Origin: Raphanus sativus
Taxonomy: Eukaryota > Streptophyta > Magnoliopsida > Brassicales > Brassicaceae
Length of the DNA stretch: 64,000 bases
NCBI RefSeq assembly: GCF_000801105.2
Contig: NC_079511.1
Coordinates: forward strand, 16,887,792 to 16,951,791
Direction of reading: 5' to 3'
The notes under the pieces are model-generated. The model saw only the letters and a program-made list of their open reading frames with translations. It was not told where the DNA came from and searched no databases. Of the stretch, positions 31,536 to 44,299 are shown one piece after another. The number at the start of each line of letters is the position of its first letter. Within the stretch, counting starts at the first letter, position 1. The translations under genes and the position numbers were made by a program.

Positions 31536-34052
31536 TTATAATTGAGCAAATACCTTGTTCTTTTATGTTTTTTTAGTATTGACCTTGTAACATAACAAAA
31601 CTTATATATATCACGAAATTAATTATATTACAACATGATTTGATGGGAAATGATTGTAGGAAACAAAATATAAGTGGAATAACTATAATATAAGTCTTTA
31701 GAGTACAGTAAAACAAAAAAAATGTCAAAAATAGAAAAGTAAAAATTTGAAGCTTTTTTGTAAAACTACAAACTTGGTAAAATTTGACCCCAAAAATGCT
31801 GTAAAAAATTTCCCGCCCAAATTTTAGAAAATTTCCCTCCCAAAATTCTATTTTTTTAGACCTCAGAAACGAAGTTGGTAACTATAATTGCCTTAATTTT
31901 TAGGGTTTTCTCATTTCTACTATCTTCTCAGTCCTCTTAACCCATTTTCTCTCATCTCATTTTCTATTTTCCATCTTTCTTCACCTAATGGGCAATCTTC
32001 AGGTTCTTTTCCAAAAAATGGTGGCCAATCAAGAGTCAAAACTCTAAGGCTATTTATTAAGTGCTGATGCAGAAATTAGGTTATCATCGAGAAGTTCTCA
32101 AAATCCAATCCAAATCCTTATTGCCAATACTAATGATGTCTCTGTTTGGTTTCTCAAACGACCATGCGGATTGAATGACCCAATAATGGAAGCAAAATAT
32201 TAATAATTGTCTTATTCCTACTGTCATAATATTTTTTGAAATTTTGGTTGTACAGTTTATCATAACTTCTATCAAATTAATTCAGTGACATGTTTTTTTT
32301 TTCAGTTTTCTTAGTTTAACAAATGAAAAACGAAAACTTTGACTTGACAAAGTTTACCGAATTATACAAACAGAAAAATACTTAACCAAAGTTATCCTAA
32401 GTTACACTAAGTTCTACGAACATAAATAACAAACCAAGAAACATAAACACAAACAACAAAGTTAGTGTGTTAGAAGAAGAAGTTATACTTCTTAAAGCAA
32501 CTATGAAGACTGAGAAACCCTATAGTGCAAGGAAAATAATGATAGTTCTATTATGTCTTATTTTTAGTAGTTAAATAATTTGGATGTATAACTAATCAAA
32601 ACTTGTATCACCTTAATGGAATGTAAAGTTTTTCCAAGTTTTAACAAATTTACACAAATAGAAATAGGAAACTTTGACAAATTCTTACAGAGTTAAACAA
32701 CACAAAACAAAGTAATCCTCAAGGTCTACAAAGTGACAAACAAAAATACAAACCAAATATAAATAACAAAGTTTTACTCAGTAACACAAATATAAATAAC
32801 AAAGTTTTTACCGAGTTACCAAGTTACAAAAACTTGTATTGGTTGAGAATGATTGATTTTTTTCTTTGCCACTTGTATTGGTTGCCAATGGTTGATATTT
32901 TTCTTCATTGCTTCTTTCTCACTTTTCTGATCCTCACGATATTTTTTCCACTATTACTTCTACCGTCTTTCTCTCCTACGCCTTTATCCACACTCTATTT
33001 TCATCTCTCCACTATCTAAACCACCATCCTTCTCACTTTGTTCCATGTCTCCACCATCAGAGGTCGGATGATTTCATTTTCGTTCTTTGCAAGCAGCACT
33101 TCATAGAAAAACGTAGCTATCAAATTAAGTCATCATCATAAACTTCACAAAGTATTACTAAATTATACAATCTAAACTAGTTAAAGCTTTACTAAGTTGG
33201 AATTTTTTTTTATAGTTTTATCAAGTTTTACTAAGTTATACCATTCTGGGTTCGTTTTTTCTTCTCTTTCGATGAATAATTCGTGATTTGTCATTTCGTT
33301 GTTTTTTTCTGGAGAAAAGTTCGATTCATCTTTTATTTGAAGATTATTCTTTTTTATGTGATAAAAAGATGAAAGAAACAAGATTGATTTGTTTCAGTGA
33401 AGAAATAAAAAGAATGAGAAAAACTTAAATATACTTAGTTATGTCTAGATTTTTATTTTTATGTCTGGATCCAAGTTTAACGGATGTGTATGGTTTGGGT
33501 TTGGATAATCCGCTTGATAAATTTGTAAATAACTAGATTTCGTAGGTTTATAGGTCATTTAATGATTTTCGTGTTTTAGATAAGTATTAATTAAAAAGGA
33601 AAAAAAGGAGGAATACGTGAGAATTTTTTTCCAGTTGAAAGTACTACAGCAATTGATTCCATATTTCATGCTATATTAGTTTGCCAATTCATTGAGTCAC
33701 CACACATCCTCGGCCTCATCTTTTATTTCTCACGGTTAAAACTTTGTGATGTCGGCCTCATCTAATTTCTCACTTGCAAACATTTTACTTACAAACAAGA
33801 AAGAAAGATTCGATGGTGCAGTATTGCGTCATCAATGATTAGTGTCTTTTTTATCTTTGGATTCACTTGAAAGTGAGTTCATGACAGAGAAAATATATTA
33901 AGAAAACAAAACAAAATATACCTTGCATGACGAAATGCATGAAATTTTTGTCCAGTAAATCTTGGCCATCGACAAATGTCCACCATATCTTGTCCATCAT
34001 ATTTTATCCACTAAATCATATCATACTATCTACCATATTTTATCTCTCAACA
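31536..34052. other. AT-rich intergenic DNA with degenerate short repeats
   Basis: No gene recognised. Between about 32330 and 32830 related phrases recur (ACAAAGTTTTACTCAGTAAC, ACTAAGTT, AAATATAAATAACAAAG). ACTTGTATTGGTTG recurs near 32833 and 32871, giving a short tandem duplication. Near 33700-33770 CGGCCTCATCT is repeated. These are local duplications without known function. Confidence 0.5.
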
Positions 34053-34673
34053 TTTTTTTCTTTTTTTGGCACAAATGGATTTATATTAAAAATAAAAAGG
34101 CCTCAGGCCCAAATCTAACCCGGTTGGGTTTACACAGAGAAAGACGAAAGAGCTCATTTAGCGAGACCGTCGGCTTCTACATTTTTGCTTCGATTGAAAT
34201 GAGAAAAGGAGATAGCGATGAAACTAGAGGCGATCTGTTGGATATCGCGTACAATTCCATAGATTTCCTTTGCCTGAGTGTCGTCGTTGATTGCCCGGAT
34301 GAGCGTTTGATTGTCAGAGTATATCTTGAGCTTGGTGAGCTCGAGTTTCACTGTGGTGGTGATCGCTGAACGAAGCGACAGGGCCTCTGCAATTAGAGGT
34401 GAGTTTAAAAACTCTTTTTGTTACGGATTCTTTCTTTAAAAGGTTATTTGCAGCTCCTGTGATGATCCAAGCTATTCCCGCCTTCCTTGTATGTTTATTC
34501 CATCCCGCATCAGATTTGCATGTGGCTGCATCCGCTAACGCGAGATGGGGTTGACGATTTCTCCCTGATGATGTTCTTGCGTGTGATAACATCAAACTGT
34601 TGGGTGTTTGGGCTTGGTTCCATTCCCTGGCTAACCTGATTCCTATCATGGCCGTTTCCTCAGGAGTCAACTT
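34053..34673 (-). pseudogene. LINE RNase H fragment with 3' tail
   Basis: Minus-strand translation gives an RNase H-like domain in two overlapping frames. One is 34673-34314 (contains CKSDAGWNKHTRKAGIAWI), the other 34351-34154 (contains IYSDNQTLIRAI and NVEADGLAK). A frameshift separates them. A poly(A)-like tail, seen as a plus-strand T run, lies at about 34053-34068. At 34674 the fragment is cut by the solo LTR. Confidence 0.75.
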
Positions 34674-35240
34674 TGTGGGAACCAAAATTCACACCGTCAA
34701 TGTTTCGTATATTTTAGGAAAGTAGGAAAACCCTAATTTCTCAGAGGTCCCGGATTTCTGAGAAACCACACGCCAAGCAATCAGAACACGAAAATAAACA
34801 AGAAATAAAATAAAAAATCGTAAAAAGAGAGCAAGAAGGGATTTTATTCTGAATCTGCGTATGAGCGTAACAACAAGGTAACGTGCTTCGGCTACGAGAG
34901 CTGTCTGAGAGATCCCTAGTCTAATACCCGCAAGTGGCTAAACCTAATTGAGTCGCAGCTCGAATAACAAAAACGGAATTATTCCTTAATCGCTCTAAGT
35001 GCTAAGTTTGCTCTGAAAAACGTGTCTCTCTATGCCTCTCGCCTTGAGCTCCTTATATACTCTCTCCTAGGTCGGTTTACGCTTCTCCCTTTTGCCCTTA
35101 AGCCGTCATAGTCGAAAAATGGAAATATTCCATTTTTCCGATCTTCATGATTATCTGCGGAAAGTTTCCATTTATCCACGGAAACTGATGTTTATCCTCC
35201 AAGCATAAACCGTCATAAAATTTATGGGATTTTAAAAAAT
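34674..35240 (-). mobile_element. Solo LTR, truncated by the Athila insertion
   Basis: The plus strand starts TGTGGGAACCAAAATTCACA, that is, the minus-strand LTR ends ..TTCCCACA. A TATA-like TATATAAGG on the minus strand (near 35051) gives orientation. It is clearly homologous to the complete copy at 53251-54501. Its other end is cut at 35240 where the Athila LTR begins. No primer site adjoins its end, so it is a solo LTR. Its family is not identified. Confidence 0.65.
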
Positions 35241-36600
35241 TGATATACCATGGATTTTACCCGTTTTTAACCATGGTATACTAGTATTTTATTATATATT
35301 TAATCTGTTTTCTAGCCTGTTAGGTATGTTTTCAGGTTCAGGAGCATTTTGTGAGAAAGTGATGTTTTTGGAGCATTTTGGAGTGCAAGAGATGATACAC
35401 CCGAGTTGACCATTCAAGACTAAGTCGGAAATCAACATTGCGATTATAATCGATCGATACTCATCCCGAGTTGTCGATCGATGTAGCTGAGAAGATCCGC
35501 GTACTAGAAGATTATAATCGATCGATACACATTCAGTGTTGTCGATCGATATCGAGGACGAAATGGTTTAGCCGACTATTTCACCAAGACTTCACCAAAT
35601 TACAAGATTGCCCCTGACGAGTTTTTAACCTAATGGAAATGCTTAAATACTCCTGCTAAGTGTTTTTTGACGGCAAGTTTTAGACCTTGAAGCTTGAAGC
35701 TTTTAACAACCCTCAAAGCAGAGAGTGTGAGAGAGAGACTAGAGTTTTATTGCTGTTTGAGAGATTGGAGAGATTTCTCATCTCCTTTTGTATTTCTACT
35801 TTATTCTATCTATGCAATTCTTTCATCTATCTATTGTCATGAATTGTTTAGCTATGTCTGAGTAGTCTACTTGTTAGATCTACGGTTTGAATATGTTTGA
35901 GGGATTAGCCCCAAACTATAATTGCTAAGTTGTGATACTCATCAAATGGATTGTACCCTATGCTTGTTTTAGATTAGCTAACTAGAACATAGATCACTAG
36001 GATCTTAGATTATCTTGAATTATCCATTTGAGCGATGCCTGTCTCTCGTTGAGAAGAACGACAGTTCGTCCTTGAGACCTTGTGGTCATATTCGGCTCGC
36101 GCCTAGGCAGATCTAGAAGCCGTCGATCGATATCCCAACAGGTGAATCGATCGGCGCCGCGAAAGGTGTATCGCTCGATATCTCAAAAGGATATCGACCG
36201 ACTCTTTTTCTGTGTCATCATGCGAAAGGTGTGGCCAGAGATCTAGATATTTTAACCAGTGATTCATCACATATTTTAAGCGGTTGAGATCTATATTATC
36301 ATGCAAGCAACTTGTTAAAGCATTTATAGAGATTATAATCTCCATTCCTGAATAGAAACCCTATGTCTAGCACTCTTTATCACATTTAAACAACCCATCA
36401 TATTGTTAGTTAGAGCAACTACCTTGCTCATTTTAGGAATTGTTATTTTCATTTCTATCATATAAACCAACCTTGCCTAGGATTGATTAGTAGATTTTAT
36501 TTAATTGGTTCCCTAGCTCCTCGTGATTCGATCCCTAAGTACTACAGCTGTACCTTTTATTTGAGAGAGTAAGCTCTACTGGGTAATTTGAGCACTATCT
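35241..36600 (+). repeat. 5' LTR of Athila-like element 1
   Basis: Starts TGATATACCATGG and ends ..GAGCACTATCT (canonical TATCA with one substitution), 1360 bp. It is immediately followed by the primer-binding site. It shares long blocks with the LTRs at 54545-56658 and 60136-61005. It contains several CGATCGAT motifs near 35452, 35477, 35516, 35541 and 36122. Confidence 0.85.
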
Positions 36601-36604
36601 AATT

Positions 36605-36622
36605 TGGCGCTGTTGCCGGGGA
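36605..36622 (+). other. Primer-binding site, tRNA-Asp type
   Basis: TGGCGCTGTTGCCGGGGA is complementary, apart from a small difference, to the 3' end of plant tRNA-Asp as used by Athila elements. It sits 4 bp from the LTR end. Confidence 0.8.
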
Positions 36623-36714
36623 GCTTTGATCGCCATTAGATTTAATCTTATTAATCTTAGGTTTTTCTTTTACCCCCCTTTCTTATTTAAATTTTTTCTT
36701 GTCTTTTCAGGTAC

Positions 36715-38421
36715 ATGCCCAGCAGCTGCAGAAGCAACAAGGAAAATCAACTATTATTCTCAGAGGATCCTGCACACTTGGAACGTTCAATCCGCAAAGA
36801 CCTACGCTCCGCATCGATCGACAGAAACGTTACACCGTCGACTGATACTCACGTTCGACAGTCGACCGACACTCAGACAACACCGTCGACCGATACCGTT
36901 TGCCGATCCACATCGTTCGATACTTCTAACCGTATATCGATCGACACTACTCCGCGAAGCATGGTCGCGATTGTTATTCTCACGCAGGGCGAGAATGGAA
37001 ACCTGTATGACCAAGATGGTCATCTGCGTAATGCAACAGGTCAGAAGCTAGATGCACAGGGAAACATAATCCCTGAGCTTGAAGCTGAGGCTACAGGAGA
37101 AGCTCAAACACGATCGTTGGCAGACTATAACCGTCCAGACGAGTACGACACCAACATATCAGCTATTCGACTTCCAGAGATTCAGAAGCCGAACTTCGAG
37201 CTCAAGCCTCAGTACTACTCTCTCGTGTCTCAGATACCTTATTCTGGGCAATTACACGAGCATCCTATGGACCATCTGGAGAGGTTCGAGGATCTTATCG
37301 CTGCTATTCATAGGGATGTAGTCCCCGAGGACTACCTACTCTGCAAGCTCTTCAAATACTCACTGATTGGAGAAGCTTCACACTGGCTCAAGCAGCTACC
37401 TACAGGATCACTGACATCCTGGGCCGACATCAAAAACGCCTTCCTGCGTAATTTCTTTGATGAGGCACGCGCTGAAGACTTAAGAAGCAAAATCGCCAGT
37501 TTCGCGCAAAAGCCTAGTGAGACTTTTAAAGACGCGTGGATCAGATTCAAGTTCTTCCAGCGAGACTGTCCACACCATGGATTCAATGAAGTGCAGCTGT
37601 TAAGCATTTTCTACAGAGGTATCGCCTTACGGTATCAGATGGCTCTTGATACTGCTAGTGAGGGGAACTTCAACACTAGGAATCCAATAGAGGCTGTGAG
37701 ACTTATTGAGAACCTAGCCAACAGCAGCAGCACCAAGAACACTGACTCTGACAAGAAGAAATCGGTTACAGCCATCGGGGAAGACCAGATGAATGAAGTC
37801 AGAGCCAAGATAGATGCTTTACATGCATTTTTGGGGCAGCCAGTCTGCTCAGCTGAAGAAGGAGAGGCTAGAGAGGATGATACAGAGGAAGACGTGAACT
37901 ACATTGGAGGTACTGGATTTCAGAGATATGGAAACCAGAGTGGAAACATAAACTTTTTTGGCAGTGGTCAGAAGAGTAACTACAACCAGAGTTCACAGTA
38001 TCATAAACCCTTCACCAACACAAGGAACTACGACAACTCAGCTTACCAAAGCCCACCGCCACCAACCCAGGAGAGTAAGTTTGATGCTATGATTGATAGA
38101 GTTCTGGAAGGTCAGCAGAAGCTTACAGTAGGCTTCAATGGGAAGATTGATTCTGTCTTCAACAATCTGACCACGAGGATAGACATCATCTGCACTCAAG
38201 TTAAGAAACTTGAGACACAGATTGTCCAGACTGAAAACTCTATCAGGAGGATTAGAACTTCTAAGGAAGTATGGGAAGGAAATAGGAAACACCACGTCAA
38301 TGCTATCATAGATGATGATTTCTGGCAAGTGGTGAAACAGGAGAAGCTACAAGAAGGAGACTTTGAAGTGGAAAGTTCACTAAGTCTCGGTGGATCACAA
38401 TGGTGTCGATCGACCCACTAG
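36715..38421 (+). CDS. Athila-like gag polyprotein, intact 568 codons
   Basis: The N-terminus (residues ~1-85) is Ser/Thr/Asp-rich with repeated STDT and SIDT units encoded by CGATCGAC-type DNA. A retrotransposon gag (Retrotrans_gag-like) domain follows at ~150-345, with HPMDHLERFEDLIAA, GEASHWLKQLPTGSLTSW, SETFKDAWIRFKFFQ and CPHHGF. Then comes a Gln/Asn/Tyr-rich low-complexity region and a coiled-coil end (VKKLETQIVQTENSIRRI). No zinc knuckle is visible. The frame is free of stops, and its counterpart at 61103 has a nonsense codon at the same alignment position where this one reads CAG. The product would assemble cytoplasmic particles around element RNA. The stop TAG lies in GACCCACTAG, where the related copy keeps a CGACACCAACTAG context. 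Confidence 0.85.
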   Translation: MPSSCRSNKENQLLFSEDPAHLERSIRKDLRSASIDRNVTPSTDTHVRQSTDTQTTPSTDTVCRSTSFDTSNRISIDTTPRSMVAIVILTQGENGNLYDQDGHLRNATGQKLDAQGNIIPELEAEATGEAQTRSLADYNRPDEYDTNISAIRLPEIQKPNFELKPQYYSLVSQIPYSGQLHEHPMDHLERFEDLIAAIHRDVVPEDYLLCKLFKYSLIGEASHWLKQLPTGSLTSWADIKNAFLRNFFDEARAEDLRSKIASFAQKPSETFKDAWIRFKFFQRDCPHHGFNEVQLLSIFYRGIALRYQMALDTASEGNFNTRNPIEAVRLIENLANSSSTKNTDSDKKKSVTAIGEDQMNEVRAKIDALHAFLGQPVCSAEEGEAREDDTEEDVNYIGGTGFQRYGNQSGNINFFGSGQKSNYNQSSQYHKPFTNTRNYDNSAYQSPPPPTQESKFDAMIDRVLEGQQKLTVGFNGKIDSVFNNLTTRIDIICTQVKKLETQIVQTENSIRRIRTSKEVWEGNRKHHVNAIIDDDFWQVVKQEKLQEGDFEVESSLSLGGSQWCRSTH

Positions 38422-40847
38422 TCCACATCGATCGACATCGACGATGTCATTTCCGGATACGCTTGCAGACTGCAACGCGTTAGGATATTGACACATGCTG
38501 AATTCACGGCTTCTCATCCATACCCACCCACCCACACCTACGAAGATATCGCCGACGAGAACGAGCCACTCATCGATCGACACAAAGAAGAGAACCGTAT
38601 CGATCGACCCTTTTCTCCACCTATCGATCGACACGCACCTCTCACATACCGAGTGCAACTACCATCGATAGACAGCAACCGAATCAATGCACTCATACCC
38701 ACACCGAAACCACAAGCTAACCCTACCGAAATCACTGGTAACCCTTCAGACACTACACCTACATCAGAGGAAACTGAAGGAAGAAAGTTAAGGAGGAAGG
38801 GAGAAGATTCCTAAGAACCTTAAGAGGGAAGCTAATGAAAAGGAGATTGATGTTTCACTAAAAGAGTTATCGGAATCCACCAGAGAAACCTTTTGAGGAG
38901 GTTTACTTCACAAAGCGATTGTGGATGTTCTTCGGAGAAACAAGGGAGACTGAAATGACATTCGAAGAAGGTTTGACAATGTCAGAGAAGATATGAGGAA
39001 AAGGATTACTTTTTTGAAGAAGAAAGTGATCCTTGGAAGTTTGCAATACCCTGTGTAGTACAAAGGATTGAATTTCCTCATGCACTATGTGACACTGGTT
39101 CATCAGTCAGCATTTTACCAAAGGTCATGGCAGACCATCTGGGCCTGCAAGTAGAGCCTTCACCAGAGATCTTTACTTTCGTGGATTACTCTCAGATAAC
39201 TTGGAGGCTTCATCAAAGACCTAGAGGTACATATTGGTGTGCTATCGTCCCTATGGATTTTTCATGTCCTAGATATTCAAGCTAAATTGGAACTCTTCCC
39301 TCTTACTTGGAAGAGCATTTATGGCTACAGTAGGAGTCATATGTGACATGAACACCAACAGGATGTGCTTGACTATGATAGATCCAGAGATCCACTACGA
39401 CCCTGTCAAACTTGGCAACCACAAGCCAAATCAGTGGTAAAGGAAGATGATACTGGTATCATCGCAGTTTGTCATTGTGAAGTCGAGTATGAGACAGAGT
39501 ACTCGGGATCGATCGACAGTACTTGACGTCATCGATCGACACTTACAAGTCAAGGAGGAGATCGACAACAACTATGGAGCATCGATCGATAGACCCACCA
39601 GATGATGAACTCGATCTACCAGATCATTGCTACCCGAATTTCGCCATCCATCCCACCCAACGAAAGGAGATGATTACTCAGTAAGGAGTTGGGTAGATAG
39701 CGGATTTCATGAGAGTTTTGCAGTAGACATAGCCACCTCTTCCCACAATGGAGACCACAGTGAAGAACATGATGAGACTATTGGGAGAGAGAGCTTTGGG
39801 AAATTACTTGGAATGACAGAATTTGCAATTCGATTCCCACAATCGATCGACATCAAACGCCACCATCGATCAATTATCTACTTCATCCAGCAAATGACAT
39901 CGTCCATCGATCACATTGCCAGTATAATATCGATCGATATTAACCCAGACGACTTAAAGGACAAAATCGGAATTTCACCGATTAGGACAACACATGGGTA
40001 TAAAAGGTTGACAACTCAAGCCACGAAAATTCAAAACTTTTCACCTTCTACCCAGCAGCTTCCAGCATTCAGAATTCATCAATGGAAGACTGCAACAACA
40101 TGTTCAATCGATCCACCGTGCAGCTAGACGTGCACCATCGATCGCCACCAACACACCCATCGATCGACACCTTCAACAGAGCTCAACCGAGATCTCATGA
40201 ACCTTACGATATCAGGAAATGTTTCACTAACACCTGATGAATTTGGATTTTCAGGGACACAGATGGCTATGCAAGAGATATGGATGGAAGAGTTCTGCAC
40301 ATAACCAGAGAAACATAGCAGACATCCTCCAAGTTGCTAATGGACCAAGAAACATGTTCACACAGCAACGTAGCCATCCAGACATCCTAATCACGTCTAG
40401 GACAACCACAACACCAACCAGGGAGGATACAGTTCCTCAACACTTCGGTCAACCTAGACATTCACCATCGATCGACATCGTTCAACACCATCCGATCGCG
40501 GCGGATATCCGGATCGATCGAGACAGACCAAGAGAGTCGATCGCCCGACAGACGTTGGAGTTTGGACGACGTGCCTTCATACTGATGGATCCAGGAGATT
40601 CAAGTGGGAAGCTAATATGAATATGGTGTCTACAGAGATGAGTTTGGCTATGCTAGAGGAGTTGATGGTGAGATCATCCATGTTACCAAGGAGCAAGTAA
40701 AGAGACTTTTGGATAGAGCATCCTTTTTTCACAGAGGTGCTTACAACTTCCAATACACACACGCCCTTACCATGCATACACACCACCACCAGTGCCCTAC
40801 GTAGAGAGGAGGTAGATGATATGGTGACTGATGTATGGAGAGCTCAG
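38422..40847 (+). pseudogene. Athila-like element 1, decayed protease/pol region
   Basis: Alignment by eye with the element at 62656-64000 shows the same order: a Pro/Thr-rich linker with CGATCGAC motifs (38480-38800), a lysine-rich segment, and a retropepsin centre reading CDTGSSVSILPKVMADHLGL around 39085-39145. The AFMATVGVICDMNTNRMCL segment follows at about 39310. Frame changes occur repeatedly, so no long frame spans it. After 39500 come short pieces rich in SID-encoding motifs. RT is not recognisable before the sequence gap. Confidence 0.75.
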
Positions 40848-40947
40848 NNNNNNNNNNNNNNNNNNNNNNNNNNNNNNNNNNNNNNNNNNNNNNNNNNNNN
40901 NNNNNNNNNNNNNNNNNNNNNNNNNNNNNNNNNNNNNNNNNNNNNNN
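40848..40947. other. Assembly gap, 100 Ns
   Basis: Exactly 100 Ns, the usual placeholder for a gap of unknown size. The element type and orientation differ on the two sides. Confidence 1.
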
Positions 40948-42100
40948 CGATCCGGGGCATGAGTTTGGACTTTCCTTTCGTCCGGGAACCGTTCCTTCTC
41001 AAGTGAACCCAAACAAGGTCTCCTTCCTCAAAAATGACCTTGGTCCTCTTCTGGTTTGCCTTTCTCTCATACATCTCTTGTCTTGGCCTCAATGTTGCCT
41101 CGAACTCTTCGTGCAGCTTCCGGATGGTCTCAGCCTTCTTTTTCCCATCTGCACTAACTCTTTCACTCAAAGGCAAAGGCAAAAGATCAAGTGGAGACAT
41201 AGGGTTGAAACCATAAACAATCTCAAATGGAGAGAACTTTAGTAGCAGAATGCACGGAATGATTGTATGCAAATTCAACATGAGGCAACATTCTTCCCAA
41301 AATCTAAGATTCTTTTTAATCAATGACCTAAGCAAAGTTGATAAGGTCCGGTTCACAACCTCAGTTTGACCATCAGTTTGAGGATGACAAGTGGTGGAAA
41401 ACATCAACCTAGTTCCGATTTAGACCACAAAGTTTTCCAAAAGTAACTAAGGAACTTAGCATCTCTATCAGAAACAATGGTCCTAGGCATTCCGTGCAAC
41501 CTAACAATTTCTCTAAAGAATAACTCAGCAACATTCACGGCATCATCAGTTTTATGACAGGTATGAAATGAGCCATCTTAGAAAATCTATCAACAACCAC
41601 AAAGATGGAGTCTCGGCCAGACTTAGTCCTAGGCAAACCAAGCACAAAATCCATAGAAATATCAACCCAAGGATGAGATGGAATGGGTAGGGCCGAATAC
41701 AAAACCTTGGTTTTGCACTTTGGACTTGGCCTTCTTGCAATCCACACATCGGTTGCATATCCTCTCTACGTCCTTCATCAGACTCGGCCAATAGAAGTGC
41801 TCATACACCACCTTGTATGTCTTCTTGATTCCGAAATGTCCCATAAGACCTCCTCCATGTGATTCCCTGACAAACAACTCCCTCAAAGAACATTGGGAAC
41901 ACACAAGCGGTTATCAAAGAATAAGAAATCAGAAACTTGATAGTACTTGCCATAGGCCGTTTTGGAACACTTCCTGAAAATCTCTTTAAAATCCGGATCA
42001 GTTGCATACAAATCTTTGATAAACTCAAAACCAAGCAACTTAGTCTCTAGAGCTGAGAGAAGAGTATACCTTCGGGACAGAGCATCAGCCACAACATTTT
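40948..42100 (-). pseudogene. Chromovirus-type integrase, frameshifted
   Basis: Minus-strand blocks, read downwards. The zinc-binding HHCC region ([32 protein letters not shown]) lies at about 41850-41730. The first core Asp is in [20 protein letters not shown] near 41670, and [12 protein letters not shown] near 41590. A broken segment should hold the second Asp (about 41500-41410). Then CHPQTDGQTEVVNRTLSTLL provides the Glu region near 41390. The C-terminal domain (FEEGDLVWVHLRR) runs into the N gap, so any chromodomain is unseen. At least two frame changes make it non-functional. Confidence 0.85.
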
Positions 42101-42121
42101 CCTTACCTTGCTTGTACTTGA

Positions 42122-43440
42122 TCACATAAGGAAACGTCTCAATAAACTCAACCAACGGGCATGCCTCTTGTTCAGCTTCTGCTGGCCCTTAAGATGTCTC
42201 AACGATTGGTGATCAGTATGGATCACAAACTCCTTTGGCCAGAGATAGTGCTGCCATGTTTGAAGAGCCCTCACCAAAGCATACAGCTCCTGGTCGTAAG
42301 TGGGGTAGTTGAGAGTGGCTCCACTGAGCTTCTCACTGAAGTAAGCAATGGGTTTCCTATCCTGCATCAAGACAGCACCAATACCAACACCCGAAGCATC
42401 ACACTCGATCTCAAAAGTTTTAGAAAAATCAGGAAGTACAAGTAAGGAGCATGAGTTATTCCTGAGCCTGTTCCCACTTGAAACCAACTTTCTTCTTGAT
42501 CACTTCAGTAAGTGGGGCTGCGATGGTACTGAAGTCCTGGACAAACCGTCGGTAGAACCCGGCAAGGCCGTGGAAGCTCCTTACCTCGCTCACTGTGGTC
42601 AGAATGGGCCATTCTCGGATGGCTTTGACCTTCTCCTCGTCCACTCTAAGTCCATCAGCACCTACAACAAAACCTAAGAACACCACGTGATCTGTTCCAA
42701 AAGAGCATTACTAAGATTTGCAAACAGCTTTTCTTTCCTAAGAACTTCAAGAACAGATTTCACATGCTTCTTATGATCATCTAGGTTCTTGCTGTAAATG
42801 AGAATGTCATCAAAGTATACAACCACGAAATGACCAATGAATGCTCTCAGAATATGATTCATCAAACGCATGAAAGTGCTAGGTGCATTAGTGAGACCAA
42901 ATGGCATAACAAGCCACTCATACAATCCTAGCTTAGTCTTAAATGCAGTTTTCCATTCATCACCTTCTTTCATCCTAATCTGGTGATATCCACTTTTCAA
43001 ATCAATCTTAGAGAAAACTGAAGAACCATGCAACTCATCAAGCATGTCATCAAGCCTAGGAATGGGATGCCTATACTTTACCGTAATGTTGTTGATGGCT
43101 CGGCAGTCAACACACATGCGCCATGAACCATCTTTCTTGGGCACTAGAAGAACTGGTACAGCACAAGGACTGAGGCTTTCCCGGATGTAGCCTTTCTCAA
43201 GAAGCTCACCGATTTTTTCTGAAGTTCCTTGGTCTCGACCGGATTGGTACGGTAAGCTGGTCGGTTTGGTAGAGATGCACCCGGAACAAAGTCTATTTGA
43301 TGCTCAATCCCTCGTATTGGTGGCAATCCCTTTGGATTCTCATCTGGAAAGACATCAGAAAAGTCCTGCAAAACATCTAGCAACTCACTCGGAATCTCCG
43401 GTGCAAGGTCAGAAGAATTAGCCATAAGAGATTCTTTATA
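42122..43440 (-). pseudogene. Chromovirus-type reverse transcriptase and RNase H, frameshifted
   Basis: The RT N-terminus ([20 protein letters not shown]) is in one frame near 43360. After a shift the core is open from 43144 to 42674, with [33 protein letters not shown] and the catalytic YFDDILIYS near 42800. Another shift leads to the thumb region (42686-42456) and RNase H ([24 protein letters not shown], 42487-42122), with [13 protein letters not shown] after a further shift. Most catalytic residues remain, but four or more frame breaks make this a dead copy. Domain order protease-RT-RNase H-integrase is Ty3/gypsy. Confidence 0.9.
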
Positions 43441-44124
43441 CACAAGTAAAAGAAATGGCTGTTGAGAGTAAAGAGATTTCCTGACCTGACTTTCCTTGAC
43501 AAAGAAGTTGGAGTTTTCTGGTACTAGACTCGGGTTTATCTGTCTTGGACTCTTGATCACGTCCCTTCTTGAGCTGAACCTGCTCTTGATGGACCTCCAA
43601 CGGCGACAAAGGCACCAAGGTGATCTTCTTTCCCTTATGATCAAAAGAGTGCCGGTTTGTGAAACCGTCATGCACAGCCTTCTTATCAAACTGCCAAGGC
43701 CGGCCCAAAAGAACATGGCATGCATCCATGGGAAGCACATTGCACACGACCTCATCCTCATATCGTCCAATAGAAAGTGGGACGGTAACTTGCTCCTTCA
43801 CATATTGCTCTCCGGCCTCATTGAGCCACTCCAACCTGAAAGGACGAGCAAGAGGCCGAGTAACAAGCCCAAGTTTCTTTACAAGGTGTCACTAGCCACA
43901 TTAGTGCAACTACCTCCATCAATAATCAAAGAACAAACTTTATCAGAAATGAGACATCTAGAGTGAAAGAGATTCTCCCTTTGTTCTTTGTCGTTGGTCT
44001 TTGGTTGGACACTCAAGGCACGTCTAGTAACCAGTAGTGGACCGTGGCTGGGATCATCAAGGTCGTCCTCATCATAGATCGGATCAGAACCCTCCACGAA
44101 GTTCAAGCAGAACTCATCGATCAC
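43436..44124 (-). pseudogene. Chromovirus-type protease region
   Basis: The retropepsin centre reads CSLIIDGGSCTNVAS (about 43935-43890), a variant of the D-S/T-G-S motif common in plant chromoviruses. The flap/C-terminal part, with MDACHVLLGRPWQFDKKAVHDG, follows in another frame (43834-43436). An acidic linker precedes it (44124-44000). A frameshift separates the two halves. Confidence 0.8.
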
Positions 44125-44299
44125 TCCATCGGCCTCCTCATCGAAGATGGGATCAAAGCATCGTCCAAAGTCTTTCTAGCAACAAGAAGGGGACCATGAG
44201 ATGGGAAGTCAAGCGCCTCTTCCTCATCATCATCATACACTGGTCCAAGATCCTCCTTGTCTTCCTCGGATTCTACTTCACCATTCTCCAAAAGAACCA

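Noticed and set aside
38395..38753. Minus-strand frames opposite Athila linkers
   Set aside because: The palindromic CGATCGA words keep several frames open; the sense strand matches the sister element.
40737..41407. Frames spanning the N run
   Set aside because: The N run has no sequence content; only the integrase part outside it is real.
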